Numbered from the stretch's first letter, positions 9,649 to 20,101 are shown. The stretch: 64,000 nucleotides of DNA from Bradyrhizobium sp. Tv2a-2 (GCF_000472425.1 NZ_AXAI01000004.1:310001-374000), one strand, 5' to 3'. Notes: generated from the sequence alone by a model not told the origin. Numbers and translations are program-made.

Positions 9649-10562
9649 GCATCGCATCCGTCATCGCGTCCGCCGCGGAATTCCGCGCCGCCGGCACCGA
9701 CCTCTCCGAACGCCGCCGCAGCGGCGTCTCAGCAGGACCGCTGATCGATATCCTGTCGTCGGGCGAAAGCGGGATAGCATGGGGCGTGGATGGCGCGGCC
9801 ACGATCGGCGCTTTGACGACGATTGCCGCGATCGCTGCGGATGCGCACGTCGCTGCGGCCTATCCGGGGATGGCGGCGAGCGCGCAAGGTCTCGCCACGC
9901 CGCAGGTGCGGCATTTGGCAACGCTCGGCGGCAACCTCGCGCAGCGTTCGCGCTGCTGGTATTTTCGCAATCCGCATATCGATTGCCTGAAGAAGCGCGG
10001 CAGCGAATGCCCGGCCCGATCAGGCAATCATCTCTACGGCGTCGCCTTCGACCTCGGCGACTGCGTCGCGCCGCATCCCTCGACCATGGCGGCGGCGCTG
10101 CTAGCCTATGATGCGCATGTTGTCACCAATCGTCGCGACGGCCTGACCATCGTCGATCTGCTTGGCGACGGCTCCAATGGACGCGCCGACCATGCGCTCG
10201 CGCCCGGCGAGATGATCACCAAAATCGTGCTGCCGGCGCCGCTCGCCGGCGAGCGCGCCGCCTACAAGCGCGCGATCAGCCGCACCTATGCCGAATGGCC
10301 GCTGGTCGAGGTCTGTGCGCGCGCGGCGATCGCGGATGGCAAATTCCAAGTCGTGCGGCTTGTTGCCGGCGGCATTGCAGCGGTACCGCTTCGCCTCTCG
10401 GCTTGCGAACGCGCGCTGCATGGCAAAGCTGCAAACGAGGCAGCGATTGCAGAAGCCACGCGGCTTGCCGCCATCGGCGCAAAGCCACTGCCGATGACGG
10501 CCTATAAACTGGATCTGCTCGAGGGACTGGTACGCGATCTCCTAGAGAGCCTCGCGGCATAG
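9645..10562 (+). CDS. FAD-binding subunit of the molybdenum hydroxylase
   Basis: 305 residues, CoxM/PaoB-type FAD-binding domain of molybdopterin dehydrogenases. Visible family features are GALTTIAAIA, the FAD-pyrophosphate loop region ATPQVRHLATLGGNLAQRSR, and RCWYFRNPHIDCLKKRGSEC, a cysteine-containing insert like that in PaoB-type subunits, where it binds a [4Fe-4S] cluster. The ATG overlaps the stop of the FeS-Mo gene (ATGA), which implies translational coupling and a heterodimeric enzyme. There is no signal peptide. No XdhC-type insertion chaperone or cytidylyltransferase gene is in this operon, so maturation must rely on genes elsewhere. Confidence 0.87.
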   Translation: MSIASVIASAAEFRAAGTDLSERRRSGVSAGPLIDILSSGESGIAWGVDGAATIGALTTIAAIAADAHVAAAYPGMAASAQGLATPQVRHLATLGGNLAQRSRCWYFRNPHIDCLKKRGSECPARSGNHLYGVAFDLGDCVAPHPSTMAAALLAYDAHVVTNRRDGLTIVDLLGDGSNGRADHALAPGEMITKIVLPAPLAGERAAYKRAISRTYAEWPLVEVCARAAIADGKFQVVRLVAGGIAAVPLRLSACERALHGKAANEAAIAEATRLAAIGAKPLPMTAYKLDLLEGLVRDLLESLAA

Positions 10563-10599
10563 CGCAGTCAGGCGCTTCCGCGCTGCGAGGGCCCGGCCC

Positions 10600-10836
10600 T
10601 CACAGCCCGGTATAGCCGGCCTTCACCGGATCGTTCGATCCGTCAAGCTCGCGCAGATAGGTGAGACCGCAGACGACCAGACGCTGGTCGTCTCTCTCGC
10701 CGCCTTCGAACAGCATGTTGACGTAATCGGTCACCTTGTCGCGCGCCTCGGCGCTGGCGGCTGCCGAGCGGCTCGCCATGAGGTTATAGGTATGCATGAT
10801 GCGGTCGATCACCGCCCGCGTTGCGCCCTGCGGCAT
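10600..10836 (-). CDS. small protein of unknown function
   Basis: 78 residues, mostly helical and soluble by composition (RAVIDRIMHTYNLMASRSAA, then DKVTDYVNMLFEGGERDD). Its ATG lies 3 bases after the stop of the gene at 10840-11061, and the two read as an operon. I do not recognise a family. The good codon usage and the tight coupling argue that it is real. Confidence 0.55.
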   Translation of the reverse strand: MPQGATRAVIDRIMHTYNLMASRSAAASAEARDKVTDYVNMLFEGGERDDQRLVVCGLTYLRELDGSNDPVKAGYTGL

Positions 10837-10839
10837 GAG

Positions 10840-11061
10840 TTAGACCTGCCCCTGCTCGAAGATCGCGATCGCCCTGTTGGCGAGCTTCAGCTTGTTGGCC
10901 TCACCGCTGTGAAACAGCTGTACGACGATGGTTAGCAGGCGATCGCTGGTCACGAAATTGTCGGGGAGCTGGCCGCTTCGCCGCAAATAGTTGGATGCGA
11001 TGGCGTAGGCATCACCTACAACCTCGGTATTCAGCACCCGCATTCCGCGCTCGACGAGCAT
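10840..11061 (-). CDS. small protein of unknown function
   Basis: 73 residues from the ATG at 11061 (MLVERGMRVLNTEVVGDAYA); a later ATG at 11043 is also possible. The protein looks helical and soluble (ASNYLRRSGQLPDN, then LLTIVVQLFHSGEANKLKLA). It is the first of two tightly spaced minus-strand genes. I do not recognise the family. The frame is open further upstream to 11133, but that stretch is rich in Cys, Arg and Gly and looks non-coding. Confidence 0.55.
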   Translation of the reverse strand: MLVERGMRVLNTEVVGDAYAIASNYLRRSGQLPDNFVTSDRLLTIVVQLFHSGEANKLKLANRAIAIFEQGQV

Positions 11062-11270
11062 GTCGCACGTTCCTCCGCTTGCGTCACAAGGATAAGCAAG
11101 ACGGCGGGAACAAGTTCCCTCGGGCTCGCGCAATATTTATCGCGAGTGCGAAGCAACCGAGAGAAGACAAGAGCACACCGGGTCCCTGCAAGAGCCCAGT
11201 GTGCGATGGGGAAGTTCTCATCCAGTTCGCCTGCCGGTCTTCTCCAAAGGGCCGGCTTGGCGGGGAACGA

Positions 11271-11786
11271 TTAGAGGCGGTACAGGATCTGGTCGGTCCA
11301 GAACCGCTCGAGCCGATGCAGCGACTTGTTCAGGGTAGCGAACTCCTCGTTGGAGATGCCGCCGACCTGCTCCACTGTCTTGACGTGCTTCTGATACAGC
11401 GTATCGACGATACGGCGGATCTCCTGGCCCTGCGGGGTCAGGCGAATGCGCACCGAGCGACGGTCGACACGCGAGCGCTGGTGATCGAGGAAGCCGAGCT
11501 CGACCAGCTTCTTCAGATTGTAGGAGACGTTGGAGCCGAGATAGTAACCGCGCGTGCGGAGCTCGCCCGCGGTGAGCTCCTTGTCGCCGATATTGTAGAG
11601 CAGGAGCGCCTGCACCGAGTTGATATCGGAACGGCCGCGGCGATCGAATTCATCCTTGATGACGTCGAGCAGGCGGCGATGCAGCCGCTCCACCAAGGTC
11701 AAGGCTTCGAGATAGAGAGGCTGCACTGCCGGCTGGCCGGACACGCGCTCGGAGGCTTCCGCCGCCGTGGCAACGGCTTTCATCAT
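11271..11786 (-). CDS. ldtR: MarR-family transcriptional regulator LdtR
   Basis: 171 residues. The winged helix is nearly identical to what I recall of LdtR from Liberibacter and rhizobia: NSVQALLLYNIGDKELTAGE, then YYLGSNVSYNLKKLVELGF and HQRSRVDRRSVRIRLT. LdtR is a MarR-type regulator of an L,D-transpeptidase and other cell-envelope and osmotic-stress genes. A purine-rich ribosome-binding site (GGGGAAG) precedes the first of two ATG codons. The gene stands alone, with a long leader on its right. The family is firm; the L,D-transpeptidase target is not in this window. Confidence 0.85.
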   Translation of the reverse strand: MMKAVATAAEASERVSGQPAVQPLYLEALTLVERLHRRLLDVIKDEFDRRGRSDINSVQALLLYNIGDKELTAGELRTRGYYLGSNVSYNLKKLVELGFLDHQRSRVDRRSVRIRLTPQGQEIRRIVDTLYQKHVKTVEQVGGISNEEFATLNKSLHRLERFWTDQILYRL

Positions 11787-12161
11787 GACACTTCCCCTGT
11801 TGTCGCTTTATCGACTTATTCGACGAAACTTGAGTCCCGTCTGATAGCTGCAACTTAAAGGGGCGGTTTGAACATCCGCTTAAATAAGACAATAAAGAGA
11901 GAATGAATTTCAGAGAGTGAATCGTAGTTTAAGCCTGTGAACAAAGGCCTTTTTTCAACTTTCCATTGACGCTCCGGCCCCGATGTTCACGCTTCGTCTC
12001 CACACCCCTGTCGCATTCCAAAACACCCCCCGGAAAGCGGAAAGGTTCGCGTAACGGCTGTGGCGAGATCCGTTTAACCTGCAATTATCGACAAATTTTA
12101 CGGGTCAGCACTTTATCGGTGCTACCTGAAACATAGAGACAGCCGGAGGAGCCGCGAACAG
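11787..12161. other. divergent promoter region of ldtR and the DUF1801 gene
   Basis: About 375 bases without a gene, visibly AT-richer than the flanking genes (runs of T near 11950, AAATTTTA near 12095). It separates the divergent ldtR and DUF1801 genes and must hold both promoters. A strong ribosome-binding site (GGAGGAG) lies near 12145, before the DUF1801 start. I see no clear palindrome. Confidence 0.5.
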
Positions 12162-12593
12162 ATGAAACAAGCCAAAAAGAGCGCAACCGCCAAGACGACC
12201 GTCAAGACGACCGTCAAGACAGCCGCCAAGGACGCGTCCCCTTCCCGGCTGATCGACGCGCGGATCAAGGAACTGGGCGACTGGCGGGGCAAGGTGCTCG
12301 CTCACGTCCGCGCGCTCATCAAGCAGGCCGATCCCGAGGTGGTCGAGGAGTGGAAATGGCGCGGCGTTCCGGTGTGGTACCACGATGGAATGATCTGCAC
12401 CGGCGAGACCTATAAAGGCGCGGTGAAGCTGACTTTTGCAAAGGGGGCGGCGCTTGGGGATCCCAAGGGTCTGTTCAACGCAAGCCTTGAAGGCAATGTC
12501 AGGCGCGCCATCGATATCCATGAGGGCGAAGAGATCGATGCCGATGCCTTCAAGGCGTTGATCCGTGCCGCCATAGACCACAACAGATCGTAA
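12162..12593 (+). CDS. DUF1801 domain protein
   Basis: 143 residues. After a lysine/threonine/alanine-rich leader with a repeated TVKT unit (residues 9-21), the body has the DUF1801/YdhG-like pattern: RIKELGDWRGKVLAHVRALI, then EEWKWRGVPVWYHDGMIC and KLTFAKGAAL. DUF1801 proteins are small cytosolic proteins; some relatives are called iron-chaperone-like, but the biochemical role is unsettled. A GGAGGAG ribosome-binding site lies 10 bases before the ATG. The basic repeated leader resembles nucleic-acid-binding tails, which is an inference. Confidence 0.8.
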   Translation: MKQAKKSATAKTTVKTTVKTAAKDASPSRLIDARIKELGDWRGKVLAHVRALIKQADPEVVEEWKWRGVPVWYHDGMICTGETYKGAVKLTFAKGAALGDPKGLFNASLEGNVRRAIDIHEGEEIDADAFKALIRAAIDHNRS

Positions 12594-12603
12594 CGCCGAG
12601 ATG

Positions 12604-13095
12604 CTACGGCGGCCGCTCGCGCGCGGCCATCCAGGCAAGCGCGAGATAGGCGGCGAGCATGAAGGCTTCGCTGCCCACGACAAAGAGACTGCCACCATAG
12701 ATGCCCGGGAACATCAGCTCGATCACCGCCATCGAGACCACGGTTGTCAGCCACACCACCGCGCCCCAGGGCGTGGCAAGCCAGAGGCCGACGGCGGCGA
12801 CGAGCTCGATCACGGCGAAATAGACGGTCGCGGCCTGCCAGGCGGTCGGCTGGTTCTCGAAAGCCTCGTCCTCCGCGCCGACGAAGCCCGTCACCTGGGC
12901 CCAGTGATAAAGGCCCTTGATGAGCGACAGCACGGCCATGATGCGCAGGAACAGCACCAGCCGCCGCGTCCAGACATTCTCGTCGCTCTCGATCCGCTCG
13001 GACGAGATGGCGGCGACCGACATCGCCATGTCCCTGGCATTGTCCCTGGAACTTGCACTGTCCCGCGCCTGCTCGCGCGAGGTAATATCGGACAT
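12604..13095 (-). CDS. DUF6163-type integral membrane protein
   Basis: 163 residues. A polar N-terminal region of about 45 residues is followed by four hydrophobic segments (LVLFLRIMAVLSLIKGLYHW, AVIELVAAVGLWLA, AVVWLTTVVSMAVIEL and FMLAAYLALAWMA). It matches what I know of the DUF6163 family of alphaproteobacterial membrane proteins; no function is established. It converges on the DUF1801 gene with a gap of only 10 bases. The confidence is for a membrane protein of this family. Confidence 0.7.
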   Translation of the reverse strand: MSDITSREQARDSASSRDNARDMAMSVAAISSERIESDENVWTRRLVLFLRIMAVLSLIKGLYHWAQVTGFVGAEDEAFENQPTAWQAATVYFAVIELVAAVGLWLATPWGAVVWLTTVVSMAVIELMFPGIYGGSLFVVGSEAFMLAAYLALAWMAARERPP

Positions 13096-13248
13096 GCGCT
13101 TCTAGCCGCCTGCAATCAAAAAATGGGCGTTCATGGCCAAGACATGACCGCTTACCCCGGCAAAATCAATCATCAATCGGGCACTTCCGAGGCATTGGAG
13201 CCTTGCGGCAGGTCAAGTGACGCGACCCAATCGGGATGCTAGAATTAG

Positions 13249-14343
<1,095 letters not shown>

Positions 14344-14452
14344 CCTGCGCCGCAGTCATCAAGGAATCTTGCCGAACTAACGGGAATCGGGCTTGCAAGC
14401 GGCAGGCCCGTTCCCATGTGGTTGCCTAGCTATTGCGCAGTCGGGAGGCCCC

Positions 14453-15013
14453 ATGTCGAACTCAGGTTCCTATTCGGGTTCAACCAATACGGGTGGCGGC
14501 TGGAGCGGCGGCCCCAATGTCCAGCCGCACGCCTTCGACCCTTATTCGGAGCCGGAATTGTTTCGCGGCGTGCTGACCCGGCGCGTGTTTGCCTTCATCA
14601 TCGACGTCATCCTGCTGTCCATCCCAGTGGTGCTCGCGGTCGTGTTCATCGCCGTGTTCGGCCTGGTGACGCTGGGGCTCGGCTGGGCGCTGTTCTGGCT
14701 GGTGTCGCCGGCGTCGGTGATCTGGGCGCTGGTGTATTATGGCGCCACCTTGGGTGGCCCGCATTCGGCTACCATCGGCATGCGGGTGATGGATCTGGAA
14801 CTGCGCACCTGGTACGGCGCACCGGGCTATTTCCTGCTCGGCGCGATGCACGCGGTCTTGTTCTGGATTTCGATCTCGGTGCTGTCGCCCTTTGTCCTCC
14901 TGGTCGGGCTGTTCAATTCCCGCCGGCGGCTGTTGCATGATTTCGTGCTGGGAACGGTCATTATCAACAATTCGGTCCGCGCCCCCGTCGGCCAGCCGGC
15001 CCGAACCTATTGA
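14453..15013 (+). CDS. RDD-family membrane protein
   Basis: 186 residues. A Ser/Gly/Asn-rich N-terminal tail (residues 1-30) precedes the RDD domain. The name-giving residues appear as RRVFAFIIDVILLS in the first membrane helix, followed by two long hydrophobic stretches (VVLAVVFIAVFGLVTLGLGW, LFWLVSPASVIWALVYY) and a C-terminal helix region (VLFWISISVLSPFVLLVGLF). RDD proteins are inner-membrane proteins of unclear or transport-related role. The ATG at 14453 is preceded by GGGAGG. It is probably independent of hemB, with about 110 bases between them. Confidence 0.85.
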   Translation: MSNSGSYSGSTNTGGGWSGGPNVQPHAFDPYSEPELFRGVLTRRVFAFIIDVILLSIPVVLAVVFIAVFGLVTLGLGWALFWLVSPASVIWALVYYGATLGGPHSATIGMRVMDLELRTWYGAPGYFLLGAMHAVLFWISISVLSPFVLLVGLFNSRRRLLHDFVLGTVIINNSVRAPVGQPARTY

Positions 15014-15099
15014 GAGGTGTTCAAATTAACTGCACCCAAACCGATTGACCGTAAGCTCCGTCAGCGCGATGCTCATTTGCTTTAGAGATCAGTAGCCCC

Positions 15100-15876
15100 G
15101 TGACCCAGCACTCGCGTGATACTCCGCAATTCTACCTGACGGCGCCCTCGCCCTGCCCCTATTTGCCGGGCCGGCATGAACGCAAGGTGTTCACGCATCT
15201 TGTCGGCGACAAGGCAGCCGATCTCAACGATCTGCTCACCCATGGCGGCTTCCGCCGCAGCCAGTCGATCGCCTATCGGCCGGCGTGCGACCAGTGCCGC
15301 GCCTGCGTCTCGATCCGGGTCGTCGCCAACGAGTTCCGCCCTTCCCGCGGCTTCCGCCGGGTGCTGGCGCGCAATGCCGACCTGATCGGCGAGCAGCGCA
15401 GTGCGGTACCGACCTCGGAGCAATATTCAATCTTCCGCGCCTATCTCGACCAGCGCCATCGCCATGGCGGCATGGCCGACATGACCGTGCTCGACTACGC
15501 CATGATGGTGGAGGACAGCCATGTCGAAACCCGCATCATCGAGTACCGTCGCCGTAACATCGACAGCGGCATCACGGGACGCGGCGAGGAGCTGATCGCG
15601 GTCGCCCTGACCGACGTACTCAGCGACGGGCTGTCGATGGTCTATTCCTTCTTCGATCCCGGCGAGCAGGAGCGCTCGCTCGGCACCTTCATGATCCTCG
15701 ACCACATCGCCCGCGCCCGTCGCATGGGCCTGCCTTACGTCTATCTCGGCTACTGGATCGAAGGCTCCAAGAAGATGGACTACAAGGGCCGCTTCCTGCC
15801 GCAGCAGCGGCTGGCGCCCTCGGGCTGGCTGCGGGTGGATGCCACGGGAGACGTGGCGAGCGAGCCGCAGGATTAG
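15100..15876 (+). CDS. bpt: aspartate/glutamate leucyltransferase (Bpt)
   Basis: 258 residues. It transfers leucine from leucyl-tRNA to N-terminal Asp or Glu of proteins and so marks them for ClpS/ClpAP degradation (bacterial N-end rule); the family was formerly annotated as arginyltransferase. Hallmarks are [16 protein letters not shown] near the N-terminus, the cysteine motif [16 protein letters not shown], and the GNAT-like C-terminal half ([20 protein letters not shown]). The start is GTG at 15100, which gives the family's normal length. It converges on mntH across a hairpin. Confidence 0.93.
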   Translation: MTQHSRDTPQFYLTAPSPCPYLPGRHERKVFTHLVGDKAADLNDLLTHGGFRRSQSIAYRPACDQCRACVSIRVVANEFRPSRGFRRVLARNADLIGEQRSAVPTSEQYSIFRAYLDQRHRHGGMADMTVLDYAMMVEDSHVETRIIEYRRRNIDSGITGRGEELIAVALTDVLSDGLSMVYSFFDPGEQERSLGTFMILDHIARARRMGLPYVYLGYWIEGSKKMDYKGRFLPQQRLAPSGWLRVDATGDVASEPQD

Positions 15877-15901
15877 AACCAACTCCGCTCGTCATGCGCG
15901 C

Positions 15902-15921
15902 CCCGCGAAATAAGTCGCGGG
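15902..15921. terminator. hairpin between convergent bpt and mntH
   Basis: CCCGCGA-N6-TCGCGGG forms a 7-bp GC-rich stem, nested in an outer GTCAT/ATGAC inverted repeat (15891-15928). It lies between two convergent genes (stops at 15876 and 15942). No long T-tract is seen on either side, so it may be a palindromic intergenic repeat that serves as a terminator. Confidence 0.45.
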
Positions 15922-15941
15922 CGATGACAATCGTAGACGTC

Positions 15942-17324
15942 TCACCCGCTCAGATAATCCACCACCAGCTTCGCGTTCAGGCCGATGATCAATGCGGCCG
16001 TCACGGTCGCCAGCCACGTGAGCCAACGCGGAGCGGCATAGGCGCCCATCTTGCTCTTGCTCGCGGTAAACATCACCAGCGGCACCACGGCGAACGGCAG
16101 TTGCAGGCTGAGCACGACCTGGCTCAGGATCAGAAGCTGCCCTGTCGCCTTCTCACCGGCCCAGATGGTGACGACGACAGCGGGCAGGATCGCGATCATC
16201 CGCGTCACCAGCCGGCGCAGCCACGGCGCGACGCGGAAATTCAAAAAACCCTCCATCACGATCTGGCCGGACAGGGTCGCGGTGATAGTGGAATTCAGAC
16301 CGCAGCAGATGAGCGCAATGGCAAACAACGTCGGTGCGAGCGTGGAGCCGAGCAGCGGCGCCAGGAACGAATGGGCCTGGTCGAGCTCGGCGACATCGGT
16401 GCGGCCCGTGCGATAGAAGGTTGCCGCTGCCAGGATCAGGATCGAGGCGTTGATCACGAAGGCAAAGCACAGCGCGATCGTTGAATCGATGGTCGCAAAC
16501 TTGATCGCCTCGTGCTTGTCCGCCGCCGCCTCGCCATAGCCACGGGTCTGCACCAGTCCCGAATGCAGATAGAGATTATGCGGCATCACGGTGGCGCCAA
16601 GAATGCCGAGCGCAAGATAAAGCATGTCGTGGTCGACGAAGAGCTCGCGGCTCGGCACGAAGCCGCGGATCACCGCGCCCCAATCGGGATCGGCGAGCGC
16701 GATCTGCACAGCAAAGCAGGTGGCGATCACGCCGAGCATCGCCACCACAAAGGCCTCGATCCAGCGGAAGCCGAACGCCTGTAGCGCGAGGATGAGAAAA
16801 ACATCCAGCGCCGTGATGACGACGCCGATGGCAAGCGGAATATGGAACAGCAGGTTGAGGCCGATCGCAGTCCCGATCACCTCGGCAAGATCAGTAGCGG
16901 TAATCGCGACCTCTGCCGACAGCCAGAGCGGCCAAGCCACCCAGCGAGGGTAGGAGTCGCGGCAGGCCTGCGCGAGGTCGCGGCCCGCGCCGACACCAAG
17001 CCGCGTGCACAGCGACTGCAGCACGATCGCCATCACGTTGGAGAGCAGTGCGACCGTCAGCAGCGAGTAGCCAAATTTCGAGCCGCCGGCGAGCGAGGTC
17101 GCCCAATTGCCGGGGTCCATATAGCCGACAGCGACCAGATAGCCAGGCCCCAAGAAGGCCAGCAGCTTGCGCCAGAACGACCCCTGTCGGGCGGTGGGAA
17201 CCGTGGCGAACATATCCGACAGTGCTGGCTCGCCCCGCGCACCCCGCCAGCCCCGGTCCAGTGAGATGTCCCGGACGGCGCCCGCCTCGGTTTCGGAGGC
17301 AAATTCAGGGGATCTAGCGTCCAT
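15942..17324 (-). CDS. mntH: Nramp-family manganese transporter MntH
   Basis: 460 residues with about 11 hydrophobic segments; a proton-coupled importer of Mn(II) and other divalent metals in the inner membrane. The metal-binding signatures are present: DPGN in helix 1 ([15 protein letters not shown]) and MPHNLYLHS in helix 6. A soluble leader of about 50 residues precedes the first helix. A pair of TTGCAA boxes lies 30 bases before the start. In Bradyrhizobium mntH is known to be repressed by the Fur-family protein Mur; that this site is Mur's is my inference. It is divergent from an MFS gene. Confidence 0.94.
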   Translation of the reverse strand: MDARSPEFASETEAGAVRDISLDRGWRGARGEPALSDMFATVPTARQGSFWRKLLAFLGPGYLVAVGYMDPGNWATSLAGGSKFGYSLLTVALLSNVMAIVLQSLCTRLGVGAGRDLAQACRDSYPRWVAWPLWLSAEVAITATDLAEVIGTAIGLNLLFHIPLAIGVVITALDVFLILALQAFGFRWIEAFVVAMLGVIATCFAVQIALADPDWGAVIRGFVPSRELFVDHDMLYLALGILGATVMPHNLYLHSGLVQTRGYGEAAADKHEAIKFATIDSTIALCFAFVINASILILAAATFYRTGRTDVAELDQAHSFLAPLLGSTLAPTLFAIALICCGLNSTITATLSGQIVMEGFLNFRVAPWLRRLVTRMIAILPAVVVTIWAGEKATGQLLILSQVVLSLQLPFAVVPLVMFTASKSKMGAYAAPRWLTWLATVTAALIIGLNAKLVVDYLSG

Positions 17325-17353
17325 GATCGGAGGATGGCCGATTTCGATTTTTA

Positions 17354-17372
17354 TTGCAACTCATTTGCAACT
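17354..17372. promoter_or_regulatory. paired TTGCAA boxes upstream of mntH, candidate Fur/Mur site
   Basis: TTGCAA-CTCAT-TTGCAA reads as both a direct and an inverted repeat, with centres 11 bp apart, inside an AT-rich stretch 30 bases upstream of the mntH ATG. The placement and shape suit a dimeric Fur-family regulator such as Mur. The exact Bradyrhizobium consensus cannot be checked here. Confidence 0.4.
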
Positions 17373-17503
17373 GCATCTGGAAACACCTTGCGTGGCCAAC
17401 GAGTTCCCCACCCGGTTTCCGCTCCCAACCTGTCGGTAAGCGGGTGGGTTTGGCGGCGATCGTCCCCCAGATTGCGATCAAATCAGCAATCGGGAACGAC
17501 GCT

Positions 17504-18772
17504 ATGCCCTCGCTCAAAGAGACCGCTTCCCTTCCCAATCCTTCTCTTCCGACCACCTTCAACCGTCTCGCCTGGTCAAACCTCACGGCGCAATCGGCTG
17601 AGCAGATTGCGCTCGCGGCCGCGCCCATCGTGGCCGTGCTGACGCTCGGCCTCGCGGAGGGCGAGACCGGGCTGTTGCAGACCGCGCTGACGGCCCCCTT
17701 CGTGCTGTTTGCCATTCCCGCCGGCCTGCTCACCGACCGCCTGCCGCGGCGCCTGCTGATGGCCGGTGCCGAAGCGCTGCGCGCGGCGGCGCTGGCCACG
17801 ATCCTGATCCTGACCTGGCTGGGGTTCCTGACTCTGCCCTGGCTCGCGACGCTCGGTTTTGCCGCAGTGTGCGGCACGGTCGTCTACAGCGTCGCGGCGC
17901 CGGCGCTGGTACCCTCGCTGGTGACGCCGGAATTGTTGCCGGCCGCCAACGCCAGGATTGAGCTCGCGCGCACCGTTGCCTTCGCAAGCGGCCCTGCGCT
18001 CGGCGGCGCGCTTGTCGGCTGGGTCGGCGCCGGCCCGGCCTTCGGATTTGCCGCGGCGCTGTCGGCAGTCGCGGTGGTGCTGCTGGCCGGACTTTACGAA
18101 CCGGCGCGGCCGATGGCTTCGCGTCGCCATCCGCTGCAGGAGATCCGCGAGGGCCTCGGCTTCGTGCTGCACCACGCGCTGCTGCGGCCGGTGTTCGTGA
18201 CCCAGTTCATCTTCAACACCGGCTCGTTCCTCGTGCTGGCGGTGTTCGTGCCCTATGCGGTCAGGCATCTGTCGCTCTCGGCAACCGGCGTCGGCACCAC
18301 GCTTGCGATGTATGGCGTCGGGATGGTGATCGGCGCGCTGGTCGCAACACGGGTGATGCGGCGGCTCGCCTTCGGCACCGTGATCGGGCTTGGTCCGGTG
18401 TGCGGCTTCGTCGCGGCCGGCGTCATGGCGCTGACAACCGTCGTGGCAACGCCGCTGCTCGCGGGCTTGAGCTTCTTCCTGCTCGGCGTCGGCCCGATCC
18501 TGTGGGTGATCTCGACCACCACCCTGCGGCAATCGGTGACGCCGCCGCGGCTGCTCGGCCGCGTCTCCGCGATCAACATCCTGAGCTATGGTGCGCGGCC
18601 GCTGGGCTCGGCGATCGGTGCCATCGTCGGCGGACTCGCCGGGGCGGAGACCTGCCTCTATCTCGCGGTTGCAATCTTCGGCGCGCAAGCCGTGGTGATC
18701 CTGCTCTCGCCGGCCGTGTCGCTCGCGCGGCAACCGGAGATGGTCGGGGATGAGGCGGCGCAGGCGTGTTGA
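17504..18772 (+). CDS. MFS transporter
   Basis: 422 residues, about 12 hydrophobic segments, major facilitator superfamily of the MFS_3/enterobactin-exporter-like type. The loop 2-3 signature appears as GLLTDRLPRRLLMAGAEALR, with a second half-site at TRVMRRLAFGTVIGLGP. Members with this shape are usually drug or siderophore exporters. I chose the ATG at 17504, which gives a short soluble leader; the frame is open back to 17354, but that stretch overlaps the mntH operator. The substrate is unknown. Confidence 0.85.
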   Translation: MPSLKETASLPNPSLPTTFNRLAWSNLTAQSAEQIALAAAPIVAVLTLGLAEGETGLLQTALTAPFVLFAIPAGLLTDRLPRRLLMAGAEALRAAALATILILTWLGFLTLPWLATLGFAAVCGTVVYSVAAPALVPSLVTPELLPAANARIELARTVAFASGPALGGALVGWVGAGPAFGFAAALSAVAVVLLAGLYEPARPMASRRHPLQEIREGLGFVLHHALLRPVFVTQFIFNTGSFLVLAVFVPYAVRHLSLSATGVGTTLAMYGVGMVIGALVATRVMRRLAFGTVIGLGPVCGFVAAGVMALTTVVATPLLAGLSFFLLGVGPILWVISTTTLRQSVTPPRLLGRVSAINILSYGARPLGSAIGAIVGGLAGAETCLYLAVAIFGAQAVVILLSPAVSLARQPEMVGDEAAQAC

Positions 18773-18781
18773 ACTCCGTTG

Positions 18782-18814
18782 TTCCGGGGCGGCGCGTTAG
18801 CACCGAACCCGGAA
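18782..18814. repeat. palindromic intergenic repeat, copy 1
   Basis: TTCCGGG ... CCCGGAA is a 7-bp inverted repeat over 33 bases, in the gap between the convergent MFS and adenylate cyclase genes. A second, better-paired copy is at 27801-27833. It belongs to the short GC-rich palindromes that are scattered between genes in Bradyrhizobium-type genomes. Confidence 0.55.
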
Positions 18815-18841
18815 TGACGAGAGAGCTGCGGAATGAACGGT

Positions 18842-20101
18842 CTAACTCTTCAAATAACGCTCATAGCCGCCCGTCATGGCCTCGTTGCCTTCCATATCAG
18901 GGTCGAGTGTGTAGAGATCCTGGGCGCGGCCGATGCCGCGCAGCGCGTAGCGGCCGGTCGAGACCAGATAGCGTCGGCCGGTTGCGTCCAGCCCGCCGCG
19001 AAACTCCGATGACGCCAACAGCTCGCGGTCGACCGAGTTGCACATCGAGGCGATGCGGCTGACCTCGTTGACCGCAGGCCCCACCACGGTGAAGTCGAGC
19101 CGGTCCTCACTGCCGATATTGCCGTAAAACACCTCGCCGATATGAAGGCCCACATAGGCCGTGGTGACGGGGCGGCCGGCGACGGAGCGCCGCGCATTGA
19201 GCTCAGCCATGTTGAGGCGGAATCTGTGCTCGGCCCGCAGCGCAGCGCGGCGGGCAGTGCCCATGTCATCGCCGGTGAAGATCGCGAGCACCCCGTCTCC
19301 GATCAGCTTCAACACGTCGCCGCCGGCATCGTGGATGGCTTCGATCGAGGCTTGGGCATAATCGTTGAGGAACGGGATGATCTCGTCCGGGCCGATGCCT
19401 TCCGAAATCCGGGTCGAGCCGCGCAGATCGGAGAACCACAACACCGCCTTGATGCGCTCGGTGACGCCGCGCGAGATGCGCCCGCGGAGCACCTGCTCGG
19501 AGGCATCGCGCCCGAGATAGACCCGCCCCAGGGTGCGCACGATATCGACATGCTGCGCCGATTTGATTGCAAGGCCCAGCACGGGCACGAGGTCGCGGAG
19601 CGCCGCGATCTCGCCTTGCGAGAAGCCGCCGTCGCGGCGCGTCGCCCAGTAGGAATAGAAGCAGTCCATCTGGCCGAGCGTGCCGGCATCGCCGAACCGG
19701 TGCACGAAAGCAAGGAAGTGCTTGTGGCCCTTCTCGGCGAGGTCGCCGATCATTGAGAAGTCGAGAGACTCGCTGTCGCCGAGATCGATGATGAACTCGT
19801 CGTGGCCGTTCTCGAGCATGTGGTGGAAGACCGAGCGGCGCCAATTCTTGGCAGCATCGCCTTCGGCGCTCGATGTGTATTCGAAGGTCTCGCCTTCGTT
19901 GCTCCCGCGATCGTTCCAGCGAAAACCGCGGCCCTCATAGATCGGATGCAGCGTGTCGATGAAGGCGAGGCCGCGCGACAGATCGAGCCCGGCGGCCCTG
20001 CAGCGCTCACAGAAACCGCGGATCAGATCTGGTTCGGGAAGGCCGGTGAGCCCCTGGCTGACCAGCCAGCTCATCAGCTCGATACGGGGGGCAAGTTCCA
20101 T
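18842..20101 (-). CDS. class III adenylate cyclase
   Basis: 419 residues. The N-terminal half (about 1-200) is a sensor-like region with no family I can name. The C-terminal half is a complete class III cyclase domain: metal aspartate in FSDLRGSTR, second metal site in LKLIGDGVLAIF, adenine-specifying LDFTVVGPAVN, and the transition-state Asn/Arg pair in NEVSRI. It therefore should make cAMP. A start at 20122 is possible, but the ATG at 20101 opens a better amphipathic beginning. It is divergent from an MFS gene. No membrane segment is seen. Confidence 0.9.
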   Translation of the reverse strand: MELAPRIELMSWLVSQGLTGLPEPDLIRGFCERCRAAGLDLSRGLAFIDTLHPIYEGRGFRWNDRGSNEGETFEYTSSAEGDAAKNWRRSVFHHMLENGHDEFIIDLGDSESLDFSMIGDLAEKGHKHFLAFVHRFGDAGTLGQMDCFYSYWATRRDGGFSQGEIAALRDLVPVLGLAIKSAQHVDIVRTLGRVYLGRDASEQVLRGRISRGVTERIKAVLWFSDLRGSTRISEGIGPDEIIPFLNDYAQASIEAIHDAGGDVLKLIGDGVLAIFTGDDMGTARRAALRAEHRFRLNMAELNARRSVAGRPVTTAYVGLHIGEVFYGNIGSEDRLDFTVVGPAVNEVSRIASMCNSVDRELLASSEFRGGLDATGRRYLVSTGRYALRGIGRAQDLYTLDPDMEGNEAMTGGYERYLKS

